From NCBI GenBank assembly GCA_900552135.1, contig URYN01000007.1:28018-92017 (forward strand): a stretch of 64,000 nt of DNA, in the 5' to 3' direction. A program made the position numbers and the translations under genes. This DNA comes from an uncultured Clostridium sp. (GTDB lineage: Bacteria > Bacillota > Clostridia > TANB77 > CAG-508). Every line of letters starts with the position of its first letter. The first letter of the stretch is position 1. The notes under the pieces are model-generated. The model worked only from the letters and a program-made list of their open reading frames with translations, made no database searches and was not told the origin of the DNA. Below are positions 26,306-35,458 of the stretch, piece by piece.

Positions 26306-27530
26306 CTTTGTTACCTCCACCATCATTATTTTTTTGTTCATCCGTTTTATTATTCTCTGCATTTGTTTTATTACTTGACATAGCAATTTGTCCTGCTAAT
26401 TCAGGAAGTGGTTTCATTCCAAATGCTGTACGAACTTCATTTTTATAGCAACTTCCACTATCAACCAGTAAATCAAATAAATCTATTTTTTGTCCTGTAT
26501 CCATAAAAATCAACTCATGTGGATATAATACAACCGCATTTCCAAAGCCTTTCTCCCTTTCCGTGAATAATCCCATTGTGATTGCTTCTCCTGTTTTCTT
26601 AATTATTGGTTCAAGACTTTTTTGATAAAAAGCTTCATATTGAGCTTTTGTATAATCTCCTGTTAATATCGGAAGAGAAACTCCCCAATTTCTTAATATC
26701 TTTTCATCAATAAATTTTAATGTTGTTGCATCTACTAATTCTATCTTGTTTTGTAATGGTATATATTCTCCTTTTATATCTAATGGTAAAAATCCACTTT
26801 CATTTTTAGAAAGTCTTTCTTCTATGGCTTTTATATTTTTTTCCATCTTTCCATCATCTAACAAAGTGTTATATTTAATTACTCCATTAATAGAAAATGA
26901 ACTCTTTAGAGCTTTAGCAACTCCTTGTAATAAAGTATCATTTAACTCTAATGTTTTTAATAATGCTTTGTTATCTGGTTGTCCAAATTCATTTCCTCCC
27001 ATTAGTTCATTTATTGAATATCTATATCTAATATGTATAACATCTGAATAAGCTAATATTGTCTCATATCCATTAAAAAACTTAAATTTAATTCCTAATT
27101 TTCCATTTGGATCTTGTAAAAAAGTAACATCTGTTGGTTGTATTGGATAAAGTGCTGTAAATTCTTTATCTCCTTTGTTATTTCTTACATAAGTTGGAAT
27201 AATAAAAGCATTATAATTAAGAAATAATTGCCAAAATACTTTTTCAAAGAAATCACTCTGTGTCATTCTTTCATTTGGTTGATTTAATAATCTTTGAATT
27301 GTGCTACTTTCAACAGGTACTAAATCACTTCCATTTTTTCTGATATGAAATGGATTTACTTTTGTCAATTCTGTTACTAAACATGATATAGCTTGTTGCA
27401 CTACATCACTAGCATATATATCTTGACCAAATTGTGAAAAAATTGGAATGTATCCATTTAGCATTTCAGCATATTTCATATTATCATTTTTAGGTTTCTT
27501 AAATTTGTTAATAAATTCAATTAGATTCAA
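26286..27530 (-). CDS. Portal protein, HK97 family
   Basis: 414 aa. N terminus, then ISCLVTELTKVNPFHIRKNG, YPIQPTDVTFLQDPNGK, a HIRYRYS motif and a C-terminal GMKPLPELAG..MSSNKTNAENN tail. It forms the dodecameric DNA channel at the head vertex. It overlaps the small upstream ORF and the protease start. Confidence 0.92.
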   Translation of the reverse strand: MNLIEFINKFKKPKNDNMKYAEMLNGYIPIFSQFGQDIYASDVVQQAISCLVTELTKVNPFHIRKNGSDLVPVESSTIQRLLNQPNERMTQSDFFEKVFWQLFLNYNAFIIPTYVRNNKGDKEFTALYPIQPTDVTFLQDPNGKLGIKFKFFNGYETILAYSDVIHIRYRYSINELMGGNEFGQPDNKALLKTLELNDTLLQGVAKALKSSFSINGVIKYNTLLDDGKMEKNIKAIEERLSKNESGFLPLDIKGEYIPLQNKIELVDATTLKFIDEKILRNWGVSLPILTGDYTKAQYEAFYQKSLEPIIKKTGEAITMGLFTEREKGFGNAVVLYPHELIFMDTGQKIDLFDLLVDSGSCYKNEVRTAFGMKPLPELAGQIAMSSNKTNAENNKTDEQKNNDGGGNKDEQGVN

Positions 27531-27675
27531 TGCTTTTTACCTCCTTAATTTCTAAAATATCACATCCTCTATTATTCATATAAAAAGAATACATTGCCTC
27601 TTCTTGATTTATCGCATTAATATTCTCGATACGAATATTATAATTTTTTTGATATTTAATTCTATATTTTTTCAT
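27517..27675 (-). CDS. 52-aa protein between terminase and portal
   Basis: ATG 27675 has AAGGAGA six bases away. The basic product starts MKKYRIKYQKNYNIRIENI. It overlaps the portal gene start by 14 bases, so coupled translation is likely. Function unknown. Confidence 0.55.
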   Translation of the reverse strand: MKKYRIKYQKNYNIRIENINAINQEEAMYSFYMNNRGCDILEIKEVKSIESN

Positions 27676-27688
27676 CTACTTCTCCTTA

Positions 27689-29353
27689 CTATCTTATAAG
27701 TTTATGAAATTCATTACGATAACGTCTATATACTTCATATAGAATAATCAATGTAACTGCTCCATCAATTCTTTTACTTGCTTGATTCTTAACTTTTACA
27801 CACATTATATTTCCATAGTTGTCCATTTCCATTGCTGAATTTCCTAAACACCATTTGTCCATAGAATTTTTATTGTAGTTAATTTTTTGGTCTTGTAACT
27901 CGGCTTCTACAAGTTTCATTGCATTTGATAAAACTTTTCCTTGTAAAATCATTTCTGTTTCAAAACTAAATTCATTCATTCTATCTGTAAATGGTTTTGA
28001 AAATCTTTGATCATAACCTGCCATGTAAGTTTTTATTCCATAATTTTTATATAATTCATAAAACCAATCTGCTATTTTAGATATATCAATTTCATTTCCC
28101 TCATGTATTGTAAGTAATCCTTCTCTTGCCCATTCTTCATATTTTGCTCCTGCTTCTTTATCGTTACTATCCTGTAATTTACTTTCTGGTATCCAATAAT
28201 GCGAATATACATATTTGGTTTTATCATTTGGTTTCATCAATAATATTTTTGCATTTGATAAGTCTGTTGTTTCTGATAAGTCAACAGCACCCAAACAAAA
28301 AGAACCTCTAAAATCTTCTAGATTAAAAGGTTCTGTTTCATAGCTATAATCTTCAAGCATTAGCCATGATTGAGCATTATTTTGTTTTATATTAAAATCT
28401 TTACAAAGAGTATGCATTCTTTTTGATTTTGATGTTTTAGATTTTTCAATTTCCCCTCTTAATGACTTCCACTTTTTTACCACTCCTAAACCCGGATTTG
28501 ATTTATACCAACTTTGTTCATCTTGCCATATTTCTTCTTCACTATCTTGTGTATATAGCCATGGTAAATAATGTATATCATTAGTTTCATCAAATAAAAC
28601 TTCTCTTGCGTATTTTAATTCATTATCTAAATAACCATCATTTATAAAACCTTCAGTTGTTAAATTTATAAATAATGGTTCATCTTTTGTTGACATTGAT
28701 TTCTGCCCTGCCTCTGCTATTTCATCATTTGGTGCATCGTGGCTTTCATCCATATACATTTTGTCTATATTTCTACCATCTTTGTTTTGAGTCTTACTCG
28801 ACATTTTAAAAATAGTAATATTCTTTTTTGTATTGCATATAGCAGACATATTTTTATGTGTAATTCTCGAATGTGGATCTATTCTTTTTCTCATATTGTC
28901 TATTTCATTCCATAAAAGGCTAGCTTGTTTGTCATCATTAGATGCACAAACAATATCCATTCCACCTTCTCCAATTCTTAAATCAGTATGAGCATCTGCT
29001 GCCATTAATGTTGTTTTGCCGTTTTTTCTTGCAATTAGTAAAATTACATTTTGAAATCTTCTTGCCCACCTATTTAATTCTTCATCGAAAAACTTAAAAG
29101 AATAAACAACTTCTATAAATGCCTTCTCCCAAAGCAATAATTGCATTGGAACATTATAGAATGGCTTTTTACTTTGTAAACACAAATTTTCCATAAATTC
29201 TATTCTTAAATGGCTTTCACTTGTATCATATCTGTATTGGGGATTATCTAAATCTTTAATTAATTTTTGTAATTCTGTTTTTAATTCTAATCCAACTATT
29301 ATATTTCCTTTTTGTATTTCTTCATAATATTGTTTTAAATAATTAACCTCCAA
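27689..29353 (-). CDS. Terminase large subunit
   Basis: 554 aa. ATPase motif ARKNGKTTLMAAD (near residue 108), Walker B-like MYMDESHD (near 204) and a C-terminal RNaseH-like nuclease beginning CLGAVDLSETTDLSN (near 345). It packages DNA into proheads. It overlaps the small subunit by 11 bases. Confidence 0.94.
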   Translation of the reverse strand: MEVNYLKQYYEEIQKGNIIVGLELKTELQKLIKDLDNPQYRYDTSESHLRIEFMENLCLQSKKPFYNVPMQLLLWEKAFIEVVYSFKFFDEELNRWARRFQNVILLIARKNGKTTLMAADAHTDLRIGEGGMDIVCASNDDKQASLLWNEIDNMRKRIDPHSRITHKNMSAICNTKKNITIFKMSSKTQNKDGRNIDKMYMDESHDAPNDEIAEAGQKSMSTKDEPLFINLTTEGFINDGYLDNELKYAREVLFDETNDIHYLPWLYTQDSEEEIWQDEQSWYKSNPGLGVVKKWKSLRGEIEKSKTSKSKRMHTLCKDFNIKQNNAQSWLMLEDYSYETEPFNLEDFRGSFCLGAVDLSETTDLSNAKILLMKPNDKTKYVYSHYWIPESKLQDSNDKEAGAKYEEWAREGLLTIHEGNEIDISKIADWFYELYKNYGIKTYMAGYDQRFSKPFTDRMNEFSFETEMILQGKVLSNAMKLVEAELQDQKINYNKNSMDKWCLGNSAMEMDNYGNIMCVKVKNQASKRIDGAVTLIILYEVYRRYRNEFHKLIR

Positions 29354-29657
29354 ATTTTTGTCGCTCCTCTAGGAATTTTTGAACTGGATCGTCTTCTATT
29401 TCATGTCCATTTATCATGGAATACAACATTCTTATTGCATTCATATAGCTTTGTGAACATTCTTTATACAATTTTGAAGCTTTAGTTGTTCTTTGTTGGG
29501 TTGGATTTTTAGGATTTACTTGTATAAATGGTAATTTTTTTAATTCCTCCATTCGTTCTTCCAAAAAGGCTATATTGTCTAACATTGGATTTATTAATTG
29601 TTTCTTGTTATCCTCTATATCTTTAAAAATTTCATCTAATTTTTCCCTTCTTGTCAA
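29343..29657 (-). CDS. Terminase small subunit, P27-like
   Basis: 104 aa with a helical N terminus, LEERMEELKKLPFIQVNPKN and NGHEIEDDPVQKFLEER near the end, as in the P27 small-terminase family. Its place before the large subunit supports this. Confidence 0.8.
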   Translation of the reverse strand: MTRREKLDEIFKDIEDNKKQLINPMLDNIAFLEERMEELKKLPFIQVNPKNPTQQRTTKASKLYKECSQSYMNAIRMLYSMINGHEIEDDPVQKFLEERQKFGG

Positions 29658-29714
29658 ATATAATCCCTTCTTTCTGTATCTATTTTTTTAATTCAAGAAA
29701 AAATGAAAATTTTA

Positions 29715-29781
29715 CTTCGTGTGAAAAAGAGGTTCCCCTTACAGTCCCCACCAAAAACATTTATGGTGTCTTGGAGGGGGG
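29715..29781. other. Candidate cos/packaging region
   Basis: Short locally GC-rich non-coding patch in a very AT-rich context. It has an imperfect dyad, CCCCACCAA (29746-29754) against TTGGAGGGG (29771-29779), and lies between the HNH and small terminase genes, the usual cos position in HK97-like phages. The cleavage site is not determined. Confidence 0.5.
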
Positions 29782-30450
29782 CTATTCTTGAAAACTCTCA
29801 AACCATTCTTCAATGTATTTTTTCCAATTTTCATCTTTTGCTCTACTTAAACATATTTCTTCATCACAATCAATATATATAAGCTCTGCACCTAGTTTAT
29901 CAGCAAGTCTTTGTCTTTCCATCTTTAATGGATATGTTCCTACAATAAAAGCATTCTGCCAGTTTCCTAGTCTCATCTTTACTTGATCTATTAAACAATT
30001 TCTTGTTTCAAAAATATTTTGTTGCAACTTTCTTGGTTTGTTATATTTATCGCAGAAGCTTATGCATTCCCATATCTTGTCTATATCTATAATTAAATCA
30101 TCAGCTGTCCCCATATTTTTAACCCATGTAGATTTACCAGCACAAGGAGATCCATAAACTATATACACTTTCTTTGGCAATTCATATCCAAAACGATGAT
30201 GTACTTTATTATGGCATTTAAAATGTATTAACATTATATTATCAGGATTAAGACTTATATTGTAATCATTAACATTGCTATTATTTAATGGTATTTTATG
30301 ATGTCCAATACAATCATAAGCTTTTACTATCTCTTCTCCACAATATTCACAAATTAGTTTTTCTTCATCATTTACTCTTTCTAATCTTAGATTCTTTAAT
30401 AAATTTTGCCATTCTTTTGATTTATATAAATCATGAGCATTTTCAAACAT
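29782..30450 (-). CDS. HNH endonuclease fused to P-loop (kinase-like) domain
   Basis: 222 aa. N-terminal HNH/McrA-like part (about 1-90) with Zn ligands CEYCGEE and the GHHKIPL..N..NP.N...HFKCHN..HH pattern. Then Walker A GSPCAGKST (about 99-107), with no recognisable second catalytic site beyond a Lys/Asp-rich lid. HNH proteins beside the terminase assist cos cleavage. The attached P-loop domain resembles small nucleoside-kinase-type folds and its purpose is unclear. Confidence 0.75.
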   Translation of the reverse strand: MFENAHDLYKSKEWQNLLKNLRLERVNDEEKLICEYCGEEIVKAYDCIGHHKIPLNNSNVNDYNISLNPDNIMLIHFKCHNKVHHRFGYELPKKVYIVYGSPCAGKSTWVKNMGTADDLIIDIDKIWECISFCDKYNKPRKLQQNIFETRNCLIDQVKMRLGNWQNAFIVGTYPLKMERQRLADKLGAELIYIDCDEEICLSRAKDENWKKYIEEWFESFQE

Positions 30451-30463
30451 AATCTATTTTCCT

Positions 30464-31084
30464 TTACCATAATTCATTTTCTGCTTGTTTTTCTTTAAGT
30501 TCTAATTCACGTTTGCTAAATCCTAGTTTAATCATGTTTTCTCTACCTTTTCTTTTTGCTTCTGAAACTCTTGTTAAACTATCTTCTATTTTCTGTATCT
30601 TATCAATTGTTGGTTCCGCTTCTGTTGTAGTTTCTATACTTCCTTGACTATTCTTCTTTTTTATACTACCTACTGTCATATCTTTATCTGATTGTTCTAA
30701 TTTATTTATTCTTCGCATCATTCTTAATTCACGAATGGTCAACATTTTATATTCTTCTATGTATCCATCTAATAATTTATCTGTACTTTCTATTTTCATA
30801 TTTTTGAATAATTGCTTTTCCTCTTCTGTTAATACACTTTGATAAATATTTTCATATTCTCCTGTTGTTACAGCATTCTTATTTTCTGTTGCTGGGTGTC
30901 CACCTTTATTGTTCTTTGCATTTTTATTTCCTTTAAGAACTTCGCTTTTTTCTCTAGTTAGATTATATTTTCTTATAATCTTCTTCAAATCAGGCAAGGT
31001 AATGTTGTATTTTTTAAATATGTCTTTATATCGCATTCCCTGTAAATAATCATTCTTTATTTTTTCTTCTTTATTTTGTGTCAA
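30464..31084 (-). CDS. Second small-terminase-like HTH protein
   Basis: 206 aa with an N-terminal helix-turn-helix (YKDIFKKYNITLPDLKKIIRKY) and the GNKNAKNNKGGHPATENKNAVTTGEYE segment typical of phage small-terminase-related proteins, then a long charged helical end. A P27-like small subunit is also present, so one of the two may recognise DNA and the other link it to the motor. Confidence 0.65.
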   Translation of the reverse strand: MTQNKEEKIKNDYLQGMRYKDIFKKYNITLPDLKKIIRKYNLTREKSEVLKGNKNAKNNKGGHPATENKNAVTTGEYENIYQSVLTEEEKQLFKNMKIESTDKLLDGYIEEYKMLTIRELRMMRRINKLEQSDKDMTVGSIKKKNSQGSIETTTEAEPTIDKIQKIEDSLTRVSEAKRKGRENMIKLGFSKRELELKEKQAENELW

Positions 31085-31103
31085 TACAACTCACCCACCT
31101 CCA

Positions 31104-32138
31104 TTACCTTTTTAAACAATCTAAAAACTGCAATTTTATTTCATTTGCAATTTTCTTCATCATTATCGGTGGAACACTCATTCCACATATATATTGAACA
31201 TTTTGTCCACAAAAGTTATAATCTTGTGGAAATGTTTGAATTAATTTTATATCTCTATCGCTTATTGATGCAGGAACATCAAATCTTAAAAACAAACCTC
31301 CTGCTGCTAATGTATTTGGTATTCTGTCATCTTTTACAAATTGTGTATTAAAACTACTAATTTTACCATTTTCAGTTCTTTCAATAGTATCACATAAACT
31401 ATTATCTTTTCTGCTTCTTTTTAACCATCTTTGATATAGCATAGTATCTTTATTGATTGGTTTATATTCTGTATCTTTTATTTGTCCGTATGTTATAAAT
31501 TCTTCATTGAATTCTAACTTTATTTTTGGGAGTTCTAAATCTTTTCTCGTTGCTATAAAGAAAACTCTTTCTCTTTTTTGTGGTACACCCATTCTTGCTG
31601 AATTTAATAAAAATATTTGTGTTTTATATCCCACTTCATCTAATTTTTTTATTATTAAATTAACATATCCTTTAGCATTTCCCATTAATATTCCTTTTAC
31701 ATTTTCGGCAACAATTATTTTTGGTTTTAATTTTTCAGCTAGCTTTATAAATTCAAAAAATAAATCATCTAAAACTTGATATGCTTGACCTTCTCTAAAT
31801 TTTTTACTTTTTCCCCAATTTTTTTCTCTTTCTCCAGCTAATGAAAAAGTGCTACATGGAGGACTGCCATCTAATATATCTAAATTATATAATTCTTTAG
31901 GATAATCTTTTAAAGCAATCATTTCTTGAATTGGCATACAGTAATTATATTTAGGATCATGATTTTTTACATATACTTCATTTATTTTTTTATCTATTTC
32001 GCAATTTCCTATAACATTATATCCTGCTAATTTATATCCCATAGTTGAACCGCCACCACACGAAAAACACGAAAAGACATTATAATTATTTTTTGAAACT
32101 TGTTTTAAATCTTTTAGATTCCACTCATATTCTGGCAT
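31104..32138 (-). CDS. DNA (cytosine-5) methyltransferase
   Basis: 344 aa. Motif I VFSCFSCGGGSTMGYKLAGY, the catalytic Cys C95 in GSPPCSTFS, ENV in motif VI near 146, and QKRERVFFIA motif VIII. It lacks an obvious partner endonuclease, so it is probably an orphan phage methyltransferase giving DNA protection or packaging tags. It follows the ParB-like gene. Confidence 0.93.
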   Translation of the reverse strand: MPEYEWNLKDLKQVSKNNYNVFSCFSCGGGSTMGYKLAGYNVIGNCEIDKKINEVYVKNHDPKYNYCMPIQEMIALKDYPKELYNLDILDGSPPCSTFSLAGEREKNWGKSKKFREGQAYQVLDDLFFEFIKLAEKLKPKIIVAENVKGILMGNAKGYVNLIIKKLDEVGYKTQIFLLNSARMGVPQKRERVFFIATRKDLELPKIKLEFNEEFITYGQIKDTEYKPINKDTMLYQRWLKRSRKDNSLCDTIERTENGKISSFNTQFVKDDRIPNTLAAGGLFLRFDVPASISDRDIKLIQTFPQDYNFCGQNVQYICGMSVPPIMMKKIANEIKLQFLDCLKR

Positions 32139-32148
32139 TGTATTCTCC

Positions 32149-32655
32149 TTATTTTTTTATATCAAACATAAAACCACATTTAGGACATTGACATTTGAAT
32201 TTATCATCACCAAATTCTGTTAGTTCAACTTCTTTATTATCATTGATTACTTCTTCCGCTTCTTTAAATATTTTTTCTATTTCATTTTCATCAAAACCTG
32301 TTATATCTAAATCGTAATTGCTATCTCTTAACTCTGAAAGCAATTCTTCCAATTTATCATTGTCCCATTCTCCAGATATTTTATTAAGTGCTATATTTAA
32401 TGCTTTTTCTTTGTTTTTATCTAAATCAACAATATTGCAATCTATTTCTGTATATCCTAGTTCCTTTAATACCTTTAATCTTTGATGTCCACTTATAACA
32501 GTCATATCTGTATTAACTATAATCGGTGCAACATATCCAAATTCAACTAGGCTTCTCTTTATTCTTTGATATTCTACATTTTCTGGTTTTAAATCTATTC
32601 TTGGATTGTATTCTGCCGGTTTTAGATTTGCGATTTTTATTTTTCTTATATTCAT
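32149..32655 (-). CDS. ParB/Srx-like nuclease domain protein
   Basis: 168 aa from ATG 32655, preceded by AAGGAGTATAAAG. Features: LKPAEYNPRI, VISGHQRLKVLKELG (the ParB GxxR/H box), and KALNIALNKISGEWD. The C-terminal CQCPKCGF could bind zinc. Such genes often accompany phage DNA methyltransferases, as here. Confidence 0.85.
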   Translation of the reverse strand: MNIRKIKIANLKPAEYNPRIDLKPENVEYQRIKRSLVEFGYVAPIIVNTDMTVISGHQRLKVLKELGYTEIDCNIVDLDKNKEKALNIALNKISGEWDNDKLEELLSELRDSNYDLDITGFDENEIEKIFKEAEEVINDNKEVELTEFGDDKFKCQCPKCGFMFDIKK

Positions 32656-32731
32656 CTTTATACTCCTTAAAACATCTTGTTTCATATTTGCAATTTTTAC
32701 ATTCTCTTGTCATACATCTACCAATATCCAT
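32543..32731 (-). CDS. Possible Cys-rich small protein overlapping the ParB-like start
   Basis: 62 codons from ATG 32731, with AGAGGT upstream. The first 30 residues have Cys residues (MTRECKNCKYETRCFKEY) that could chelate a metal. The 3' half overlaps the ParB-like gene in another frame and is basic. Either a real short gene or a coupling leader. Confidence 0.4.
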   Translation of the reverse strand: MDIGRCMTRECKNCKYETRCFKEYKDEYKKNKNRKSKTGRIQSKNRFKTRKCRISKNKEKPS

Positions 32732-32757
32732 AGATATACCTCTTTACACATTAGTAT

Positions 32758-32797
32758 AATAAAAAAGCTCGTAGGCTTTTTTGCTTACGAACTTTTT
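32758..32797 (-). terminator. Terminator between early and late transcripts
   Basis: Minus-strand hairpin with AAAGTTCGTAAGC paired to GCCTACGAGCTTT (12 of 13, one wobble), then six Ts. It lies between the late regulator gene and the packaging operon. Confidence 0.75.
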
Positions 32798-32837
32798 ATA
32801 CATTTATTACTATACATATTATATCACACATTTTGTA

Positions 32838-33248
32838 TCATTTTGTGTCAAGTTTTTTTAATGTCCTATAATATATATTTCTTACATTCTCGTATGTATT
32901 ATTTGTTTTCATTGCAATTTCTTCAAAACTCATATCTGTTATAAATCTGTATTCCATAACAGATTTTGCAATAGGATCTTCTATTGTGTCAATTACTTTT
33001 GTTAATTCTTCTAATTCAAGAGGAATCTCCTTTTCTAATCTTTTTTGCTTTTTTTCGTACATCTCAATTTTGTAATGTGTAATAACATCATATCCTTCTA
33101 TCTTTACATTATGAGGATAACCAGTTTTATAATCTTTCGCAAAGTCAGTAACTATTTTGGGCTTTGCCCTTAATTTTTCAATTATCTTTTTTGTAGTATT
33201 TAATTCTTTATTCTTTTTCAAATATCTACTTAATGCTTTAATTTCCAT
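32838..33248 (-). CDS. ArpU/sigma-like late transcription regulator
   Basis: 136 aa from ATG 33248, with AAGGTGGTG upstream. The C-terminal third, FITDMSFEEIAMKTNNTYENVRNIYYRTLKKL, is a sigma region-4-like HTH. It is the last early gene before the late operon, the position of ArpU/RinA-type activators of phage late transcription. Confidence 0.7.
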   Translation of the reverse strand: MEIKALSRYLKKNKELNTTKKIIEKLRAKPKIVTDFAKDYKTGYPHNVKIEGYDVITHYKIEMYEKKQKRLEKEIPLELEELTKVIDTIEDPIAKSVMEYRFITDMSFEEIAMKTNNTYENVRNIYYRTLKKLDTK

Positions 33249-33330
33249 ATACACACCACCTTTTCTTTTCCGTTTCTCTTAATCTAAATTTGTATGTATT
33301 ATAATTTTCTAAATCTTTTTGCACATTAAT
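33238..33330 (-). CDS. Possible 30-codon ORF with ATT start
   Basis: AGGAGG is followed eight bases later by ATT, then 29 codons (NVQKDLENYN...). No ATG, GTG or TTG lies at proper distance. A very strong SD with a rare start codon, or a broken gene. The stop overlaps the start of the late regulator. Confidence 0.28.
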   Translation of the reverse strand: MNVQKDLENYNTYKFRLRETEKKRWCVYGN

Positions 33331-33484
33331 CTTTTGTCCTCCTATTCAAAAAATTTATAATTTTTTCCTTTAATTTCAACTATTTGACATCTCTAAATTT
33401 TCTATTGTGTTCGTTTTTGTTTTTTTATTGTTCATAATAAATTTTTTTATTATTTTCTTACAGCTACCTATGGTTATTGTTTTT

Positions 33485-33949
33485 TTATATTCTATCGTTT
33501 TTTATTTTATTGTTTTTATATGAATTATTGACTATATTGTAATATCTCAAATATGTATATTTGTCTTTATTTCCTTGAACAATCTTATTTATTTCATTTC
33601 GTTGTATTCCTTCACTTTGCAAGAGTTTAATAAATTTCTTTTTGCTTATTTTTTTATCCAAAATAGGATATATAGCTTTATACAAATTATTAACAGCTTT
33701 CTTTGTCATATCAAATATATCTACACTTATTTCTGCTATTGTATTAGCAATTTGTTCAAATGCTTCCACTACTGGTTTCATAACGTCATCAATAAGTTTT
33801 TTTATTTTCTTTTCCGCTTCTATATATTCCTCTTCTGATAGTCCTACTTTTAAATTATCTCCATCACAAATCATTTCAGAAAAATATCCACTTTTGTTTA
33901 AGCATTGAACTTGTCCAATTGTAATATTTTTATAATCAATTTGTTTCAT
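33485..33949 (-). CDS. Early-region protein, unknown
   Basis: 154 aa. The first 55 residues carry GLSEEEYIEAEKKIKKL; a helical amphipathic middle follows, and the end is basic with Asn. A KKFIKLLQSEGIQRNEINKIVQ segment resembles a small helical pair, also faintly seen in the 38.7-39.1 kb protein (KKRFIKLIMSKGYQKNEAYKM). Function unknown. Confidence 0.6.
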   Translation of the reverse strand: MKQIDYKNITIGQVQCLNKSGYFSEMICDGDNLKVGLSEEEYIEAEKKIKKLIDDVMKPVVEAFEQIANTIAEISVDIFDMTKKAVNNLYKAIYPILDKKISKKKFIKLLQSEGIQRNEINKIVQGNKDKYTYLRYYNIVNNSYKNNKIKNDRI

Positions 33950-33952
33950 TAT

Positions 33953-34483
33953 CTATTCCCCTTCTTTATCTATCAATTCATCTCCCCAATATAAATCATA
34001 CATTGGATTTTCTACTCTTTTATTACAATAATCACTTACTGTTTGTCGTCTTATAAATAAATTCTTTGCTGCATCTCTTGTACCTTTAAAAACTTTTATT
34101 ATAACACCTTCATTATCAAGCATTACAATTGATTTTCTATGAGATTGCCAACCAGTCCTTTTACCCGCTTCTGATCTAGTTGTAATTTGAAGATTTGATA
34201 ATCTATTGTCTGATATTATTTCATTTTTGTGATATGCTACCTCTTCTGCTTTTAATTTTCTATTAAATGTTTCAATTACAAGTTTTGCTACATTGTAGTC
34301 CTTTCCTTTTTCATCAATATGTAATTTTATTACTTGTATTGAACCTTTTCTAAATGTTTTTAAATATCTATATTTGTATTTATAAAATCTTCTGACTCTT
34401 CCATAATTACTAATTTCATATTTAGAATTTAATATTCTTTCCCATATTTCATCTTTATATTTTATTTCTTGTGTTTTTTTCAT
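33953..34483 (-). CDS. NUMOD4-HNH homing-endonuclease-like protein
   Basis: 176 aa. NUMOD4 domain EIWERILNSKYEISNYGRVRR, then an HNH-like part LVIETFNRKLKAEEVAYHKNEIISDNRLSNLQ, then a NUMOD1-like repeat VIIKVFKGTRDAAKN. Members are free-standing mobile endonucleases common in phages. Confidence 0.83.
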   Translation of the reverse strand: MKKTQEIKYKDEIWERILNSKYEISNYGRVRRFYKYKYRYLKTFRKGSIQVIKLHIDEKGKDYNVAKLVIETFNRKLKAEEVAYHKNEIISDNRLSNLQITTRSEAGKRTGWQSHRKSIVMLDNEGVIIKVFKGTRDAAKNLFIRRQTVSDYCNKRVENPMYDLYWGDELIDKEGE

Positions 34484-34665
34484 TTATTTTTTCCTTTAAA
34501 AAATTCTTTCCAAAAAGATGACATTTTTTCTACTTTTTCCAGTACAACATCTAATATTGGTTGTCCAATTTCCATTGCCAATCCCATTATGTTTGCAAAT
34601 ATCCAAAACATAAAATATATTGGACTAAGTAATACAACTAATATTTTAAATAATATCTCTTTCAT
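34480..34665 (-). CDS. 61-aa single-pass membrane protein
   Basis: Hydrophobic residues 5-35 (ILFKILVVLLSPIYFMFWI...), then a charged C terminus. Overlaps the HNH gene by four bases and the previous gene by four, so it is translated as part of an early operon. Function unknown. Confidence 0.5.
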   Translation of the reverse strand: MKEILFKILVVLLSPIYFMFWIFANIMGLAMEIGQPILDVVLEKVEKMSSFWKEFFKGKNK

Positions 34666-34862
34666 AAATTCTCCTTACTATTCCCTTGATATATTTTTAG
34701 CATTCTTATTACATCATTGTAGGTATCCAATTGTCCTTCGTAATAATCTTTTGAATGAAATAAAGTCATGTTTTGTTTTTCAATAATATTTTCAGTATTT
34801 GTTCTTGATACTTCTAAATGTTCTATTATGCTTTGTAAATTTTCTAAATCCAGTTTTCCCAT
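34662..34862 (-). CDS. 66-aa early protein, unknown
   Basis: Helical: MGKLDLENLQSIIEHLEVSR, then a YYEGQLDTYNDVIRML end. Coupled by overlaps to both neighbours. No family recognised. Confidence 0.5.
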   Translation of the reverse strand: MGKLDLENLQSIIEHLEVSRTNTENIIEKQNMTLFHSKDYYEGQLDTYNDVIRMLKIYQGNSKENL

Positions 34863-34863
34863 C

Positions 34864-35208
34864 TTAATCCCCCCACACTTCTTTTCGTATTCTTTCTTCT
34901 TCCGCTTCTTCTTGTTTCCATATTTCTTTTTCTAAAGCCTTTTTCTTTTTATTGGCTTCATCAATCATTTCATTAACTACTTTTAATACTGTTTCTTTGT
35001 CTTTTCCGGTTTCTTCCATAATAATTTTTATTGTTGCTGCTACTCCCATTAAAATATCTGCAACTTTTATACCATCTTTTACAAAATATACATTTATCGC
35101 TTCTTCATCTTTTGTGAATGTTACAAATTCTTTTTCATCATAATAACATCCTTTGCATCCCATTTTTTCAACTCTGCAAGTATCCCATTCTTTTCCTGTA
35201 CACTTCAT
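34864..35208 (-). CDS. 114-aa early protein with Cys cluster
   Basis: The N terminus has C3, C11, C18, C21 (CTGKEWDTCRVEKMGCKGC), a possible metal site. The C-terminal half is helical and acidic/basic. Function unknown; one gene of a row of small early ORFs. Confidence 0.5.
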   Translation of the reverse strand: MKCTGKEWDTCRVEKMGCKGCYYDEKEFVTFTKDEEAINVYFVKDGIKVADILMGVAATIKIIMEETGKDKETVLKVVNEMIDEANKKKKALEKEIWKQEEAEEERIRKEVWGD

Positions 35209-35230
35209 CTTTTAGTACCTCCATATAAAT

Positions 35231-35455
35231 TTAATTTTTCATTTTGCTTTGTCTTTCTTTTATAAAATCATCATATAATCTTGATTTCATCGTGTCTGTT
35301 TCCGGCTCATATATTAATTGTAAACTTGTATTGCAATGCAAACATCTTCCTTGTCCTAAATCAAACATGCCCATTTTATGAAATATTGATTTTGTTGCAT
35401 ATATCTCTTTATTACAATTACAACATATAACTTTATATTTTTTTGTTTCAGCCAT
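35231..35455 (-). CDS. 74-aa zinc-ribbon-like protein
   Basis: CCNCNK and RCLHCNT make two Cys pairs typical of a small zinc ribbon. It could modulate nucleic acid or protein contacts. Unidentified. Confidence 0.5.
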   Translation of the reverse strand: MAETKKYKVICCNCNKEIYATKSIFHKMGMFDLGQGRCLHCNTSLQLIYEPETDTMKSRLYDDFIKERQSKMKN

Positions 35456-35458
35456 TGA

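Noticed and set aside
31104..32138. Restriction-modification system
   Set aside because: Only the methyltransferase is present; no restriction endonuclease gene is adjacent, so it is best called an orphan phage methylase.
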